A stretch of 64,000 bases of DNA from assembly GCA_024345305.1 (NCBI GenBank), contig BRON01000005.1, forward strand, positions 1,426,001-1,490,000, in the 5' to 3' direction. Source of the stretch: Mrakia gelida. Lineage: Eukaryota > Basidiomycota > Tremellomycetes > Cystofilobasidiales > Mrakiaceae. The first letter of the stretch is position 1, and every line of letters starts with the position of its first letter. Positions 21,647 to 32,297 of this stretch are shown in pieces. The notes below the pieces were generated by a model that made no database searches, was not told where the DNA came from, and saw only the letters and a list, made by a program, of their open reading frames with translations. Both the position numbers and the translations under genes were made by a program.

Positions 21647-23457
21647 ATGTCACCAGCTCTACACCCAGTCGCTCTTCTCATCGCGACTGCTCTCGCAGCT
21701 CATGGATACCGGAAGGGATCTCTATCTCGCTCGGGAGGTGAGTCTTCGAGCTCGTCCGTCTCCTCCCTCCTTCGTCTGCGTTGAGCTCGAGCTGACATCG
21801 AACGTCTCTTCAGCCCTTGCTGCCTTTCTTTCAGGGTCAGTATTCGTCCTTGTCATCGCGGTCAGACACAGTCTCGACTCTCTCTCTGACCCATCCAATC
21901 TGCTCCTACAGCTACCTCTCACTCGCCAACGACGAGAAGGTGAGCTTTCGCCGATGACCGCCGTCCATCTCCCTCACTTCGCTTACGCTGACCTGCCCCT
22001 CCTCTCTTTCTCGCAGGCCTTCGGAGTCATCATGATCGCAAGTATCCTCTGTCTTTTTTTCTTTTCTTCTTGGAACACCAGCTTGTAGGTTGAAGCAGCG
22101 AGACGAACGAGCTGACAGTTCTCCCTATTTTGCCTCGCCTCGTTCTTTCCCTGTCCTTCTCCAGGTCTTCTACCTCATCGGCTCCAGAGGTTCGTGGGCC
22201 GAGAATTCTGTCGAGGTACCTCTCATCTCCCTAACTTCGTATTCCTGGTCTCTCCCACAGCAACGAAGCACAAGGCCCACCTCAAATCCCTCCTCGAGAC
22301 CGGACACGACTCGACGACCGTTTCAGGCAACAGGAACGCTTTCCAAGTCCTCTGTAACTCCCTCAGCGGAGTCATCTCTGCTATAGCTTTCAGACTACTC
22401 AACCAGGTCCGTCTTCTCTGCCCTGAAGAAGGAGGGGGGGTGGTGCATGGTCGAGAAGCGCAGAACTGACGGCGTCTCTCTTCGTCGTTGGCACCCACAG
22501 GACGGCGCGAAGGACACTTGTTCGGTTCTTTCAGCTCGCTCGAGTACAGACCGGAGTCGGGCATTCGTGTTTGCAGCGTTGGGGTGAGCTCAGAATGCGA
22601 GAACGGAGGCAAGGTGGCCGCTTTGGAAACCGACTCGTCCCGACTCTTCTTTCTTCCCTTTCACCGCAGCCACTACGCCTGTTGCATGGGAGATACGCTC
22701 GCCTCTGAGGTACCTACATTCTCCTTCTTCCTTTTGCTCCACAGACTGACTCCCTTCCTTCCTCGTTCAAAGCTGGGCATTCTCGCTGTGAGTCCCTCGC
22801 GTCGACTTTCCTCTTCCTCTGTTCGACTCACCCCCCTGTCTCTTTCTGCAGACCTCCCCACCCCGACTCCTCACCACTTTCCGAACCGTCCCCCCTGGAA
22901 CCAATGGGGGAGTAACCGTCGCAGGACTCGGCTTCTCCCTCCTCGGTGGTTTCCTCATGTCGCTCACCCTCCTCGCGACCCTCCTCGTTGAGAGCGCGAG
23001 CTGCCGAAGCAGTCTTGCGTTCTCGGACGTAGTCGAGGTCCTCCTATTAGGCTCAGTCGGAGGCTTGGGAGGTAGTCTGGTGAGACCGAAGTCACCTTCT
23101 CTCGCTCCTCGGAAACCTCGTCGCGTTCGACTGAACTGACCCGTTGACGACTTTCGTTCGTTCGTTCAGCTTGACTCGCTTCTCGGAGCTACTCTCCAGC
23201 GAACCTGGTACTCGGAGAAGCAGAAGAAGATCCTCACGTCCCATCCTTCGGAGAAAGAAGAGGGGCTGAAGGTCGTGAGCGGGTGGGACGTGTTGAGCAA
23301 CAGTCAGGTTCGTCTCGTTCTTTGCTTCATTTCCTTGCCTCTCGTACGAGGTGGGAGCCCACTTACTGACCTTTTATCCTCGTTCTCGCCTCAGGTAAAC
23401 TTGCTTTGCGGAATGGTGTCGGCGCTGGCGAGTGGTTGGTGGGGTTTGAGGAAGTGA
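21647..23457 (+). CDS. TMEM19/DUF92 family integral membrane protein
   Basis: Twelve exons: 21647..21737, 21814..21835, 21912..21939, 22017..22037, 22165..22189, 22261..22406, 22501..22583, 22670..22709, 22773..22787, 22852..23079, 23170..23307, 23395..23457; 299 codons plus stop. Family hallmarks: HGYRKGSLSRSG, AAFLSGYLSLAN, FGVIMIVFYLIGSRATKHKA, GHYACCMGDTLASE, RTVPPGTNGGVTVAGL and GSVGGLGGSLLDSLLGATLQ. At least five hydrophobic segments are visible. DUF92 proteins include plant phytyl-phosphate kinase VTE6 and uncharacterised TMEM19, so a lipid or isoprenoid phosphate substrate is possible but unproven. Five exons are 28 bp or shorter, one only 15 bp. Intron 4 (22038-22164) begins GCAAGT, a GC-AG intron needed to join GVIMI to VFYLIGSR. 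Confidence 0.9.
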
Positions 23458-23878
23458 TCGTCGAGAAGTCGGTTTTAGCTGAGCGGTCTCGAATGAAGCG
23501 AGCTTGAAAAAGAAGAGACGCTCGAATCCTTGGAAGAGGAGTGGAAGAGAGCAAGCAGAGAGAAAACAGTTCCCACTTCATAGGTTGAGCCCTCACAGCG
23601 ACAAGCGATAGGCTTCGACGCGCTCTTCCTTGCCTGAGCCACCTGCGGGAGTAGGACCGTTGGGTTTTCGTTTTCCCCTCGCGGAAGCTGAAGACTGCCT
23701 TGGGATCCGACCATGCCAAGTCTGTCAAAACTTTGCTCCACTATCCACTGCCAGTTTCTTCTCACCCCCTCCTCGACGCGAAAGAGAATGAAGGTCGAGC
23801 TCGTGCGAAGCTCACCTCGACTCCATCTCCCTCCCTTCCTCCTTCTTCGGCACCGTCTCTCCTTCTTTCATCGCCGCC
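23458..23878. other. Intergenic region, no gene seen
   Basis: The interval lies between the TMEM19-like stop and the start of the double F-box gene. It contains the presumed promoter of the latter and no recognisable exon. Confidence 0.45.
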
Positions 23879-26606
23879 ATGGAACTACCAGCGTCAGGAA
23901 GCGAAGCGGTTCGGTCCCAGAAGAAGCTCGAGTGAGTTGCTGATGCTCCGTTGAATTGAAGACCAAGCTGACCTTCTCCCTTCCTTCCCTCCCTCTGCTC
24001 TCTCGTTCAGTCTCCCACCGGCCATCCTTCATCAGCTCTTTCTTCTCATGTCAACTCCCCGGGACGAGTCTGAGCATTACCTCCCTGAGATCAAGATACT
24101 TCGATCTCTCCTAGCTGCTTGTTCGCTGGTCAATCGCAGCTGGAACGTGAGCTCTATCCTCCTCCTTCCCTTTGCCCTCTCTCTTTTCGCCTCTTTGGAG
24201 CACCTCGACTGACCAGCTTCAACGTTCTTCCATTCTGAAGACGGTCGCTACACCTCTCCTTTATCGCCACATAGCACTCTCGACGCACAACAAGCAGCTC
24301 GAAGCGACCTTCCTCAACTCCCCCGAACGACGAGGCCTCCTTCGCTCTGTCTCTTCCATCCACCCTATCCCTTGGTCCTGGCATCAACCCCACTCCTTCC
24401 CATTCCTCACCCACCTCCGAATCGTCAACGTATCAGGCCTCGGAGAGTCCGGACTTCTCGACATCCAGTACTCTTGCCCATGCCTCGAAGAACTCGTCCT
24501 CTCCCTCCCTCCCCGATCCACGTTGTCGGACGACGACCGTAATCCCCAAATCATACTTCCTCCAACTCTCACCTTACTCCAGGTCGATGCCACATCCACC
24601 TCCTACCCACCTCAACTCCTCGTCACGTCCCTCCTTCGCCTCCAGTTCCTCTGTCTCGAGTTGACGCTCGGAAGAGAAGACAAGGTCGCCAACGTCGTCG
24701 ATTCACCCCTCAAGCCCTTCCTCGTTCAGTTGGCTCCCAATAGCAGGACCCTTCAACTCACCATCTCGGACGACCTCCGTCGACGTCTCCCTCTCGTCCA
24801 AGGATTCGGTCAGCCGTCGCCCGCCGGGTTGGCTCGTTTGAAGAACCTACAACTCGAAGGGGTCGATCTCGAGGACCTGATGCGGACGTCGGCGCTACCG
24901 AACCTCCGGAGCCTCTCCGTGAAGAGCGATCGCTCAGATACCAACGAAGTCGTCCGTATTGTCGAGGAGGGACTCGATAGAGCTCGGCTGCCGAAGCTGG
25001 AGAGGCTCTGGCTGTCGTCGGAACGCTTCAACCTTCTGGAACCCTCGCTCTCTCCAGAAGTCACCCCGAGCTGGTCGTCGCTCCGTGATGCAGGCGTTGA
25101 GGTAGTCGATAGGCTGGGTCGTTCAGTCAGAGATATTCAAGAACGCGTTCGCTCGGAGATCGGATTGGCGTCGCGGTTCGTCCTCTTTCACCGGGTGCTC
25201 CTTGCCCTCAACTTCTCGCACGGCGCTGACCCAAGTCTCCTTATCTCTGACATATCTACAGGCTTCCAAATGAAGTCTACTACATCATCATCGGACTCAT
25301 CGCTGAGGATCCCAAGGCGCCTCTCTATTTCTCTCCTCCAAACGGTGCCAGGGACGTTTCGTCGCGGGCCGTAGCAGCAGCGACGGATTTCCTCGCCAGA
25401 GCTGCTCTTATTTGTCATGTCTGGAAGGTCAGCGAAGGGTCTTCTTGCCGCTTGACTCTTTTTCTTGCCGAACCTGGCGCTCATCCGCGCTTCTCGTTCT
25501 CGTTCCCTTCGCAGGATATCGCCACCCCTCTCCTCTACCGTCATGTCCATCCGCTCGCCGCAGGAAAGCTCGAGGGAGCCCTGGAACTTCATCCCTACCT
25601 TGCCGATCGGATCCGTCGGATTTCGAGTCGATTCGACCTCACGTTCTTGGGTCGCGTCCTCCGTTCCAACACCGTCGTCTTCCCCTCCCTAGTCCGATTC
25701 GAAACCCTCTACCTTCCTCTCCAACTCCTATACGGTCCTTACCTTTCCCTCCCAACTACCTTCCCCAACCTTCAAAACCTCTCCATCTTCCTTCAACACG
25801 CGGGCTGGTTCACGCCGGGGGGTCAGTCCCTCCTCCTCCCTCCCTCCCTCGTCTCCCTTTCGATCCACGCCGACTGGGACTGGCCCTGGCACCTCCTCCT
25901 CGAAAACGACTTCCCCCGTCTCACCTCCCTCACCCTTCACATCTTCATCACCTCCAACCGACCTTATCCCTCGCTCGAAACCTTCATCTCCCCTTCGACA
26001 GCCCAACAACTTTCCTCCCTTCGTATCTCTCTCTGGAAGGACTCCCGTCGTGCGCACTTCCACCTTCGCCACTCAGAGATACTCGAGGACAGTCCTAACC
26101 TTCGTTCCCTATCGGTCAGCGGAGTCGATCTCGAATGGATCCTGCAGGAATCGAGCCTGCCAGGACTCGAACGGATCGAGATCTTCCATACCCCGTTTCC
26201 TCGGATCACAGGAGCAGGCACAATGGAGAGGGAGGCCTCGTTCGGATGGCTCGCTGAGGACGTTGGAGACGAAAAGAAGGCGGAGACCGCCTACGAGACT
26301 GTTGACACCTCGATCCCGTCGAATCTCTACCACCTCCTCGACAGGACGCGACTTCCAAACCTTCGAACCCTCGCCGTCGCGAGTTTGGATTTCGAGCTCG
26401 AGGAGCATCGGTTGGGAGCGTTGGCAGCGAGGCATGCGTTCGAGATGGGGAAGCTTGGGATTACGATGGTGGATAGGAGTGGAATTGGGTTTGGGGAAAT
26501 GAGGGAGGGATGGACGTGGGGGAAGTGGGTTGAGAAGATGGACGGCGAACAGGAGGAGGAGGCAGAGGGAGAAGGGGGAGAAGACGTTGCTGCTGGGTCG
26601 GAGTGA
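23879..26606 (+). CDS. Protein with two consecutive F-box/LRR-like modules
   Basis: Five exons: 23879..23931, 24011..24146, 24241..25175, 25262..25427, 25515..26606; 793 codons plus stop with consistent phases. Module 1 has an F-box-like segment (LPPAILHQLFLLM, LLAACSLVNRSWN) followed by TVATPLLYRHIAL and a leucine-rich body. Module 2 repeats the plan: LPNEVYYIIIGLIAED, ARAALICHVWK, DIATPLLYRHVHP and another LRR-like body ending in an acidic tail. In both modules an intron sits at the same place, directly before the ATPLLYRH block, which shows the modules are duplicates. They are joined by an 86 bp intron with a GTTCGT donor (25176-25261) that keeps the frame. Two adjacent genes remain possible if module 2 has its own start, but I see no in-frame ATG near the beginning of the module. 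Likely role: SCF substrate receptor. Confidence 0.7.
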
Positions 26607-27129
26607 TGTTGGATCCGTTGGACTTTCTAGGTAGCTACTTCTCTTAATGATCTTTACGAACCTGGGTGTCAGAAACGAGGAGAGCGAACAACAAGCACGA
26701 TCAAGGCGCGACGACGTTTCGTTCGAGCTCAAGTTTTCGCTCCTTCGTTATGGCTCTCCTCTCGGGCGTGCCTTCAGTCCGATGTTTTCTCAATTTGAGA
26801 AGCTTCAGAACCTCGAGGTAGGCTGGCTGTGAGGAGGGGACGACGTCTTCGACTTCCCTTTCGACGCGCCCTTTCTCGACGAGCGACCCAGGCGACTCCG
26901 AACGAGCTCGATGCCAGGTTTTCCAGTTCGCTCTCAGGCGAACTTTCTTCGCGAACGGCATAAAGACTGAAAGAGAACGTGAACTTGGTCTCGAAGCAAA
27001 TCTTCTCTCCCTCGACTCACGCTCCTCCTCTCTCCTCCCCTCGAGTCGGTTGAAATTTCGAAGCTGACCTCTCAACTCCTTCCCTCCCTCCTTCCCTCCT
27101 CCCTCTCCTCCCTCCCCCCGCCCTTTGCC
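26607..27129. other. Intergenic region, no gene seen
   Basis: 3' flank of the double F-box gene and promoter of AATF/Bfr2. The last 70 bases before the ATG are strongly CT-rich. No exon chain is recognised. Confidence 0.45.
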
Positions 27130-29225
27130 ATGAGCAGTGAGCCCACCTCCGCCTCTCCCTCTTCATCTTTAAATGTATACTGACTCGTTGCTTTCGCTCG
27201 TGCAGAACCCACTCTCCTCGAGCAGCTCGCTCTCCTCTCGAATCCCGCACCCGCCGACCTCGACCCCGAACTCGCCTACTCCTCCCTCTCCGCTTCCAAG
27301 AACGCTCAAGCCAAGGACGACGACGGTCTGGGAGAAGAGCAGGACAACGGAAACAGGGATCACTACCTCGAAGTCGGGTGAGTCAAAGCCCCACCTTTGG
27401 AAGAAGAAGAAGGGAGGGAGTAGCAAAGCTCAAGCTGACCTTTCCCTTCCCTTCCTTTCGCCTTTCCTCGCCTCTACAGAACGTCCTCTCTTCGTAAGAA
27501 CGCCGAACAAGCTCAGAAGGGAGCTGATCTCGAGGACAACATCAAGTACGGAGGAGAGAGGAGGTCAAGGAAACAGATCTTTGACGACGACGAGGACGAA
27601 ATATCAGAGGACGAGGGAGCCGGAGGAGACGACGACGACGAGGACGAGGATATGGAGAACGACGATGGACAGGATGGAGCTCAGCAGGAGGAGGACGAGA
27701 CTGACGAGCTTGACGAGGATCAGGAGGAAGAGGAGGACGAGGGATCCGACGACGACGACGACCAACCTCAAGCTTCGTCAAGCAGCAGAGCTCAAGCACC
27801 CAACCTCGAAACCACCCAAATCCTCTCCTCCATCCGTCAATCTCGCTCAGAAGACGTCGCCAAAGGACTGGGAGTCAAGAGGCAGCTGGAGCTGTTCGAG
27901 AAGGTCATGCCGTTGAGGATCAGACTGCAGAAGGCCGTCGTGGGGATCGAGGACGTCAAGGTCAGCTCAGCTCAACTTTCTCCTTCCTTCCCTCGCACTC
28001 GAGCTGATCGTTGTTTCGTTCGCTCATTCGTTGCCACAGCCCGAAGTCCTTCGAGCTCAGATGGAGACTGCCTCGCCTGAGACCAAGGAGATCCTCGCTT
28101 CGTGTTTGGATGAGCTGAGGACTTTCTCGGAAGGACTGTTTGAGCTGAGGGAGGTGAGTCGAGCTCGTCGCCGTCCTTCCCTTCCTTTCCCCTGCGCTTT
28201 TGTCATCTCTTTCGAGTGCTGACGAGACGCTCGTTTGGGCTTCGTTTGGTAGGGCCTCCTGAAACTCAACGATCCTACACTCTCGGGACCTCCCTCGAAA
28301 CGTCGGAAACTCTCGAGCTCGAACGCGACCGAGCCTGCTACCTACTTCCCTGCTGCTACCGCCGATGCTTTGGCTCTTTCTGATCTGTGAGTCATCGCTC
28401 TCCCCTTCCACCCTTCGTGCTTCCAGGCACGACGAGCTTCCCTCTTCACCCTCGTTCTGTGCTCGCGGATCTAACCTCGCTCTCTTCCTCCGTTCGCTCC
28501 TCAGCACCCACCCCTCCCTCCTCCTCAACCTCCACAAGTGGTCCTCCAAGATCCTCTCCGCCCAAGGTCTCTCCTCCCTCCTCCCTCGAGACAAGTTCCG
28601 AGCCGTCCGAATCGGAACGGTCGAGCAGGTCTCCGCTTCCCTCTCTGGACTCGAAGGGTCCAAGAAGGTCGCTAGGTTCAGGGACGGGGAAGGGTTGGAT
28701 AAGACTGGGAGGGGAGATAGGGAGTTCTATCAGAGTTTGGTGAGGGATGTGATTGAGAGGAAGGGAAGTGGTGGGGGGTTGGGAGGTGAGTTCGCGCGTT
28801 TGTCTTTGGCTTCGAGTCTTCACCTCGCGTCGTTTGACTCTTTCGACTCAACTTTGACATTCTCGAAGCTGACACACTCTCCCTCTTCCCTTCGCTTCTC
28901 TTCCCTCGCTCGTCCCTTCCATTTCATCTCCTCCCTCGCAGCCACCACCTCCGCCCCAGCCCTCCCCAACCGACTCCCCAAAGTCCGAAAGGCGACTCTC
29001 GACACTCGAGCCTCGAAGGGACGAAAGCTTCGATTCATTCCCCATGAGAAGATGATGAACTTCATGGTCCCCGTAGCGATGGAGGGAGTCGGAGGAGGAT
29101 GGCACGAGGAGCAGGTGGACGAGCTGTTTGGGAGTTTGCTCGGGAAGAGGGTGAACGACGACGACGAGGACGAGGAGGGAGAGCAGAGGCAGGAGGTTGG
29201 GTTGGCTGGGCTGAGGGTCTTCTAG
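27130..29225 (+). CDS. BFR2: AATF/Bfr2-like ribosome biogenesis protein
   Basis: Seven exons: 27130..27136, 27206..27377, 27480..27960, 28040..28153, 28253..28386, 28505..28785, 28942..29225; 490 codons plus stop. The N-terminus (MSKPTLLEQLALLSNP, DPE) leads into a long acidic region (about residues 80-160, runs of Asp/Glu). The AATF domain includes VKRQLELFEKVMPLRIRLQKA, and the C-terminal TRAUB domain has LDTRASKGRKLRF and HEKMMNFMVP. Yeast Bfr2 is an SSU-processome component needed for 18S rRNA maturation in the nucleolus. Exon 1 is only 7 bp (ATGAGCA): the phase requires it, because the next exon in the conserved frame lacks a start. The downstream in-frame coding matches the family, so I am confident of the identity and less so of the start. 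Confidence 0.9.
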
Positions 29226-29632
29226 AGAGCTGGATTTATGCTCTCGTTTCTTTGGCTGTGGGTGGAGAAGAGAGCGATGCGATGGGGAGGGCGATGGTGG
29301 TTAGTTCCACGCGTCGACGACGAGACTCCCTCTTTGAACCCGAGCCTGGCTCCTCCCTCCCCTGCAGAACTGCCAAGAGCATCGCTCTCGTAAACCCGTT
29401 CATTAAGCTATCCACCCTCACTCAGTTGACCTCTTTGAAGGCTGGGTAAGGTCGCTGCTGGCATGGTCGGGAACGCACTTCAACTCCTTTCGCCCAAACG
29501 AAACAGTGTTCAAAGCTCGACCTTAAAAGCGCTCGACTCTGCCCACCCTTCCTTCTTTCCTCCAACCACCACCTTCCCTGTCCTCTTCTAACTTCTTCGT
29601 CTTTCCTTCTCGGTTCTCTACATCATCGGAAC
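29226..29632. other. Intergenic region, no gene seen
   Basis: The interval contains the AATF 3' flank and the metalloprotease promoter. A CACGCGTCG element lies at about 29310. No exon is recognised. Confidence 0.45.
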
Positions 29633-31510
29633 ATGCTCTCCTCCTCTTCCCTCCTCCTCGCCTCCCTCCTCGCCGTCTCGTCGTTCACGTCGAGCGCGTT
29701 CGCCTCGCCCGTCTTCAAGCAGGATCTCCAGCCTCGACAGGACCCAACGACTCCCTCTCCTCCGAGTAGGTTCGCTTGTGGGAATGGTGGGAAGTATCAC
29801 TCTGATGCTCTCAAGTCGGAAGAGGAAGAGCTGTGAGTACAAGGGCAAAAGCTCGACGACGCTCGCTTTGTTTTCGTCTCATCTCCTTTTTCCCTGCCTC
29901 TCGATCTTCCTCCCTCGTGCTGACCACATCTCTCTCTTTGAACTTCTGCGTCTCGTCGTGCTCGCTTCCCACAGCACCTCAGCTCTCGCAGATCGAGCTA
30001 AGGGAGTCGAGAAACGGACGAACTCCCACCTCGACCCGCAGGATCTTCTCGACTTCAGCAAGACGTTCGTCACGAAGATCGTTCCCATCCACTTTCATGT
30101 CATCTATGCAAACAAGAGTGAGCCACCACAACTTATCTCGCTCCGTTTGAATCCGAGGAGAAGGGGGAGAGGAGGGAGGAGAGAGGCGGTGAGCAGCTCG
30201 CTCGACGCGACGCTCAGTCGTTGGCCGTCTCGCCGCCTTTACGTTCTTTCCACAACTTCTCTCAAGCCCTTTTGTTCTTCGCTAGTCTCACGCTGACTCT
30301 CCCAACGTTCTTTTCTACTCGTGCTCGTATGGCTTTTGCTCCAGCCGTCGAAGGAGGATACCTCACGGAAGACAGCATCACGAAGCAGATGATCGTCATG
30401 AACGACGCTTACTCTGCTACGGGGATCCAGTTCATTCTCAAATCGGCTAAGTACACCAAGAACAAGGTCTGGTTCGAGAAAGCTACCTTGGATGATGCGT
30501 GAGTTTGCCTCTCGTTTCTTCTTTCTCGTTCTCTGCTTTCCGTCTTCGACGCGTCGTTCAGACCCAGCCCTCTCCTCCTTCCATTATCTCCTCCAGAACG
30601 GAAGAAGGAAACATCTACGCCAAACAGATGAAACACGCTCTAGCCATCAAAGGAGCCAACAACCTGAACGTCTACACCGTCGGAAACCCTCCCTCCGCCG
30701 ACGGCAACGTCCTCTTCGGCTACGCTCAGTTCCCCTGGCTCATCAAGAAGGACCCTGAGAGCGATGGAGTCGTGATTCAGCACTGGACTCTTCCCGACCC
30801 CGGAGTGGTGAGTTCTTGACGCGCCTTCGTTGAGCGAAACCCTCGCGACGAGAAACTGAAGTACTGGACGCGTCTTGCTTTCCAATCAGTACATGCAAGG
30901 AGGCGAGTTCAGCGCTGGAGTCACTCTCGTTCACGAGATGGGACACGCGTTTGGACTCTACCACACTTTCAACCAGCCTGGTGAGTCTCTTCCCTTCGCG
31001 AGATGAGTTGTGCTCAACAAAAAAGGCGACTGATCATCTCGTTCGTTTCGCTTCTCAGACGGCTGCAACGAGAAGGACGGAGATCAGGTCAAGGACACTC
31101 CCGTGAGTCGATATGTATCTTCTTCTTTAAGATTCAAAACTAATCTGCTCACTCTCGTTGCCTCTACAGACTGAGTCCGACGACGCCTGGCCCTCTGTCG
31201 CTGATCCGATGATTGGACGAGACACTTGCCCTGGCCAGCCTGGACTCGACCCTATCAACAACGTCAGTACCTCCATTTCTATCAAATCTCCAAAGTCATG
31301 AGCTGACTTCCTCCTCCTTGCCTTCGTTTGCTCAGTACATGGTGAGTCGGGCGACGCGTCGCGGTCCAACCTCTTTCCGTCGACGAGAGCTGATCTTCTT
31401 CCCCACGTCTTCGCTCGCAGGACTACGCCCCCGATGCGTTCTCTACCACTTTCTCTGCCGGACAGTCGGCCAGGATGATCTACTACACTGAGCTTTACCG
31501 AGGGATCTGA
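29633..31510 (+). CDS. Secreted M43 (pappalysin-type) metalloprotease
   Basis: Nine exons: 29633..29832, 29975..30117, 30345..30498, 30597..30807, 30890..30980, 31059..31102, 31170..31262, 31336..31341, 31421..31510; 343 codons plus stop. A typical signal peptide (SSSLLLASLLAVSSFTSSAFA, residues about 3-23) is followed by a short propeptide. The zinc site HEMGHAFGLYH (HExxHxxGxxH) is in exon 5. The Met-turn NYMDY is assembled from three exons, with Tyr-Met encoded by a 6 bp microexon. Cys-containing blocks GCNEKDG and DTCPGQPG are as in fungal MEP1-like extracellular metalloproteases. The enzyme should cleave extracellular proteins for nutrition or host/wall interaction. Intron 2 (227 bp) is the longest. 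Confidence 0.9.
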
Positions 31511-32297
31511 GGGATTCGTTCGCTTTTCTTTTTCGCTTGTTTTGTTCTCTTCGTGCATCATCGGTCGTTCCTTTGCTTCGATGCGTTGTTGCTTGGACGT
31601 CTATCTCTTTATCTTTGCTTTGGACTCTTCTGGACTAGCCTAGCCTACCTCTGTTAATCAATCAGCATCTGCATTCGTTTCGTCGAAGCCGTCTCGTTTT
31701 CGAAAGCAGCAGGTTGAGCTCGGCTCATTTCCTTCTCTTCGGATTGACTTCGGACATTACTTCCATCTCGTCTACTCGCCTAGCAGCTCAACTTTCCTTC
31801 TTGCGTCTTTTCTCGGAAGGAAGGCCGGGAGGATCAGAACGAGTCGAAGGGGACGCGTCGGACTTGGTCCTCGCGCGCAGAGGGCTGAACGACCCTCTTT
31901 CCTTTCTCTTTTGCGTGAATTCCCTCAGCTATCTTCCCCAATCTCTTTTGAGCTTACTTAGACCGAGAAAAAAGAGATGAGCTCTCCTGTCCGTCCGAGC
32001 CAGGAAACGATTGATGGGGAGGAGCGGGGGACCCTCACAGAGATCGAGCCGACTTCGCCCCAACGGAAACCTCTCAAGAGTTCGAGGCGAGAGCTCACTC
32101 CTCCTCCCTCCCTTCTCTCCCTCACCCTCCATCTTTCTCCCTTTCTCTCTCTTCTCCTTCTCCTCCCCAATCACCCTCTCCCCCCTCCACCTCCTCCCCC
32201 CCACTTCCCTCTACCCTTTCTCGCTTCTTTTCTCTCACCCAACATTCCTCCCCCCTCTCCCATCACCTCTCAGGAAGACTGGATCGAAGTTGACAAG
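31511..32297. promoter_or_regulatory. ACC1 upstream region with a CT-rich leader
   Basis: The second half (about 32090-32275) is a long polypyrimidine tract ending in CTCTCAG just before GAAGACTGG, 24 bp upstream of the chosen ACC1 ATG. This looks like the 3' end of a leader intron. An upstream ATG at 31977 could be joined in frame (exon 31977-31988, donor GTCCGT), which would add eight codons between it and the intron's downstream exon plus four before. No other gene is seen; a GACGCGTC octamer lies at about 31852. Confidence 0.45.

Noticed and set aside
32090..32275. CT-rich tract as a simple repeat or transposon end
   Set aside because: It is a polypyrimidine tract ending in CTCTCAG before coding sequence and is better explained as intron 3' end or leader of ACC1.
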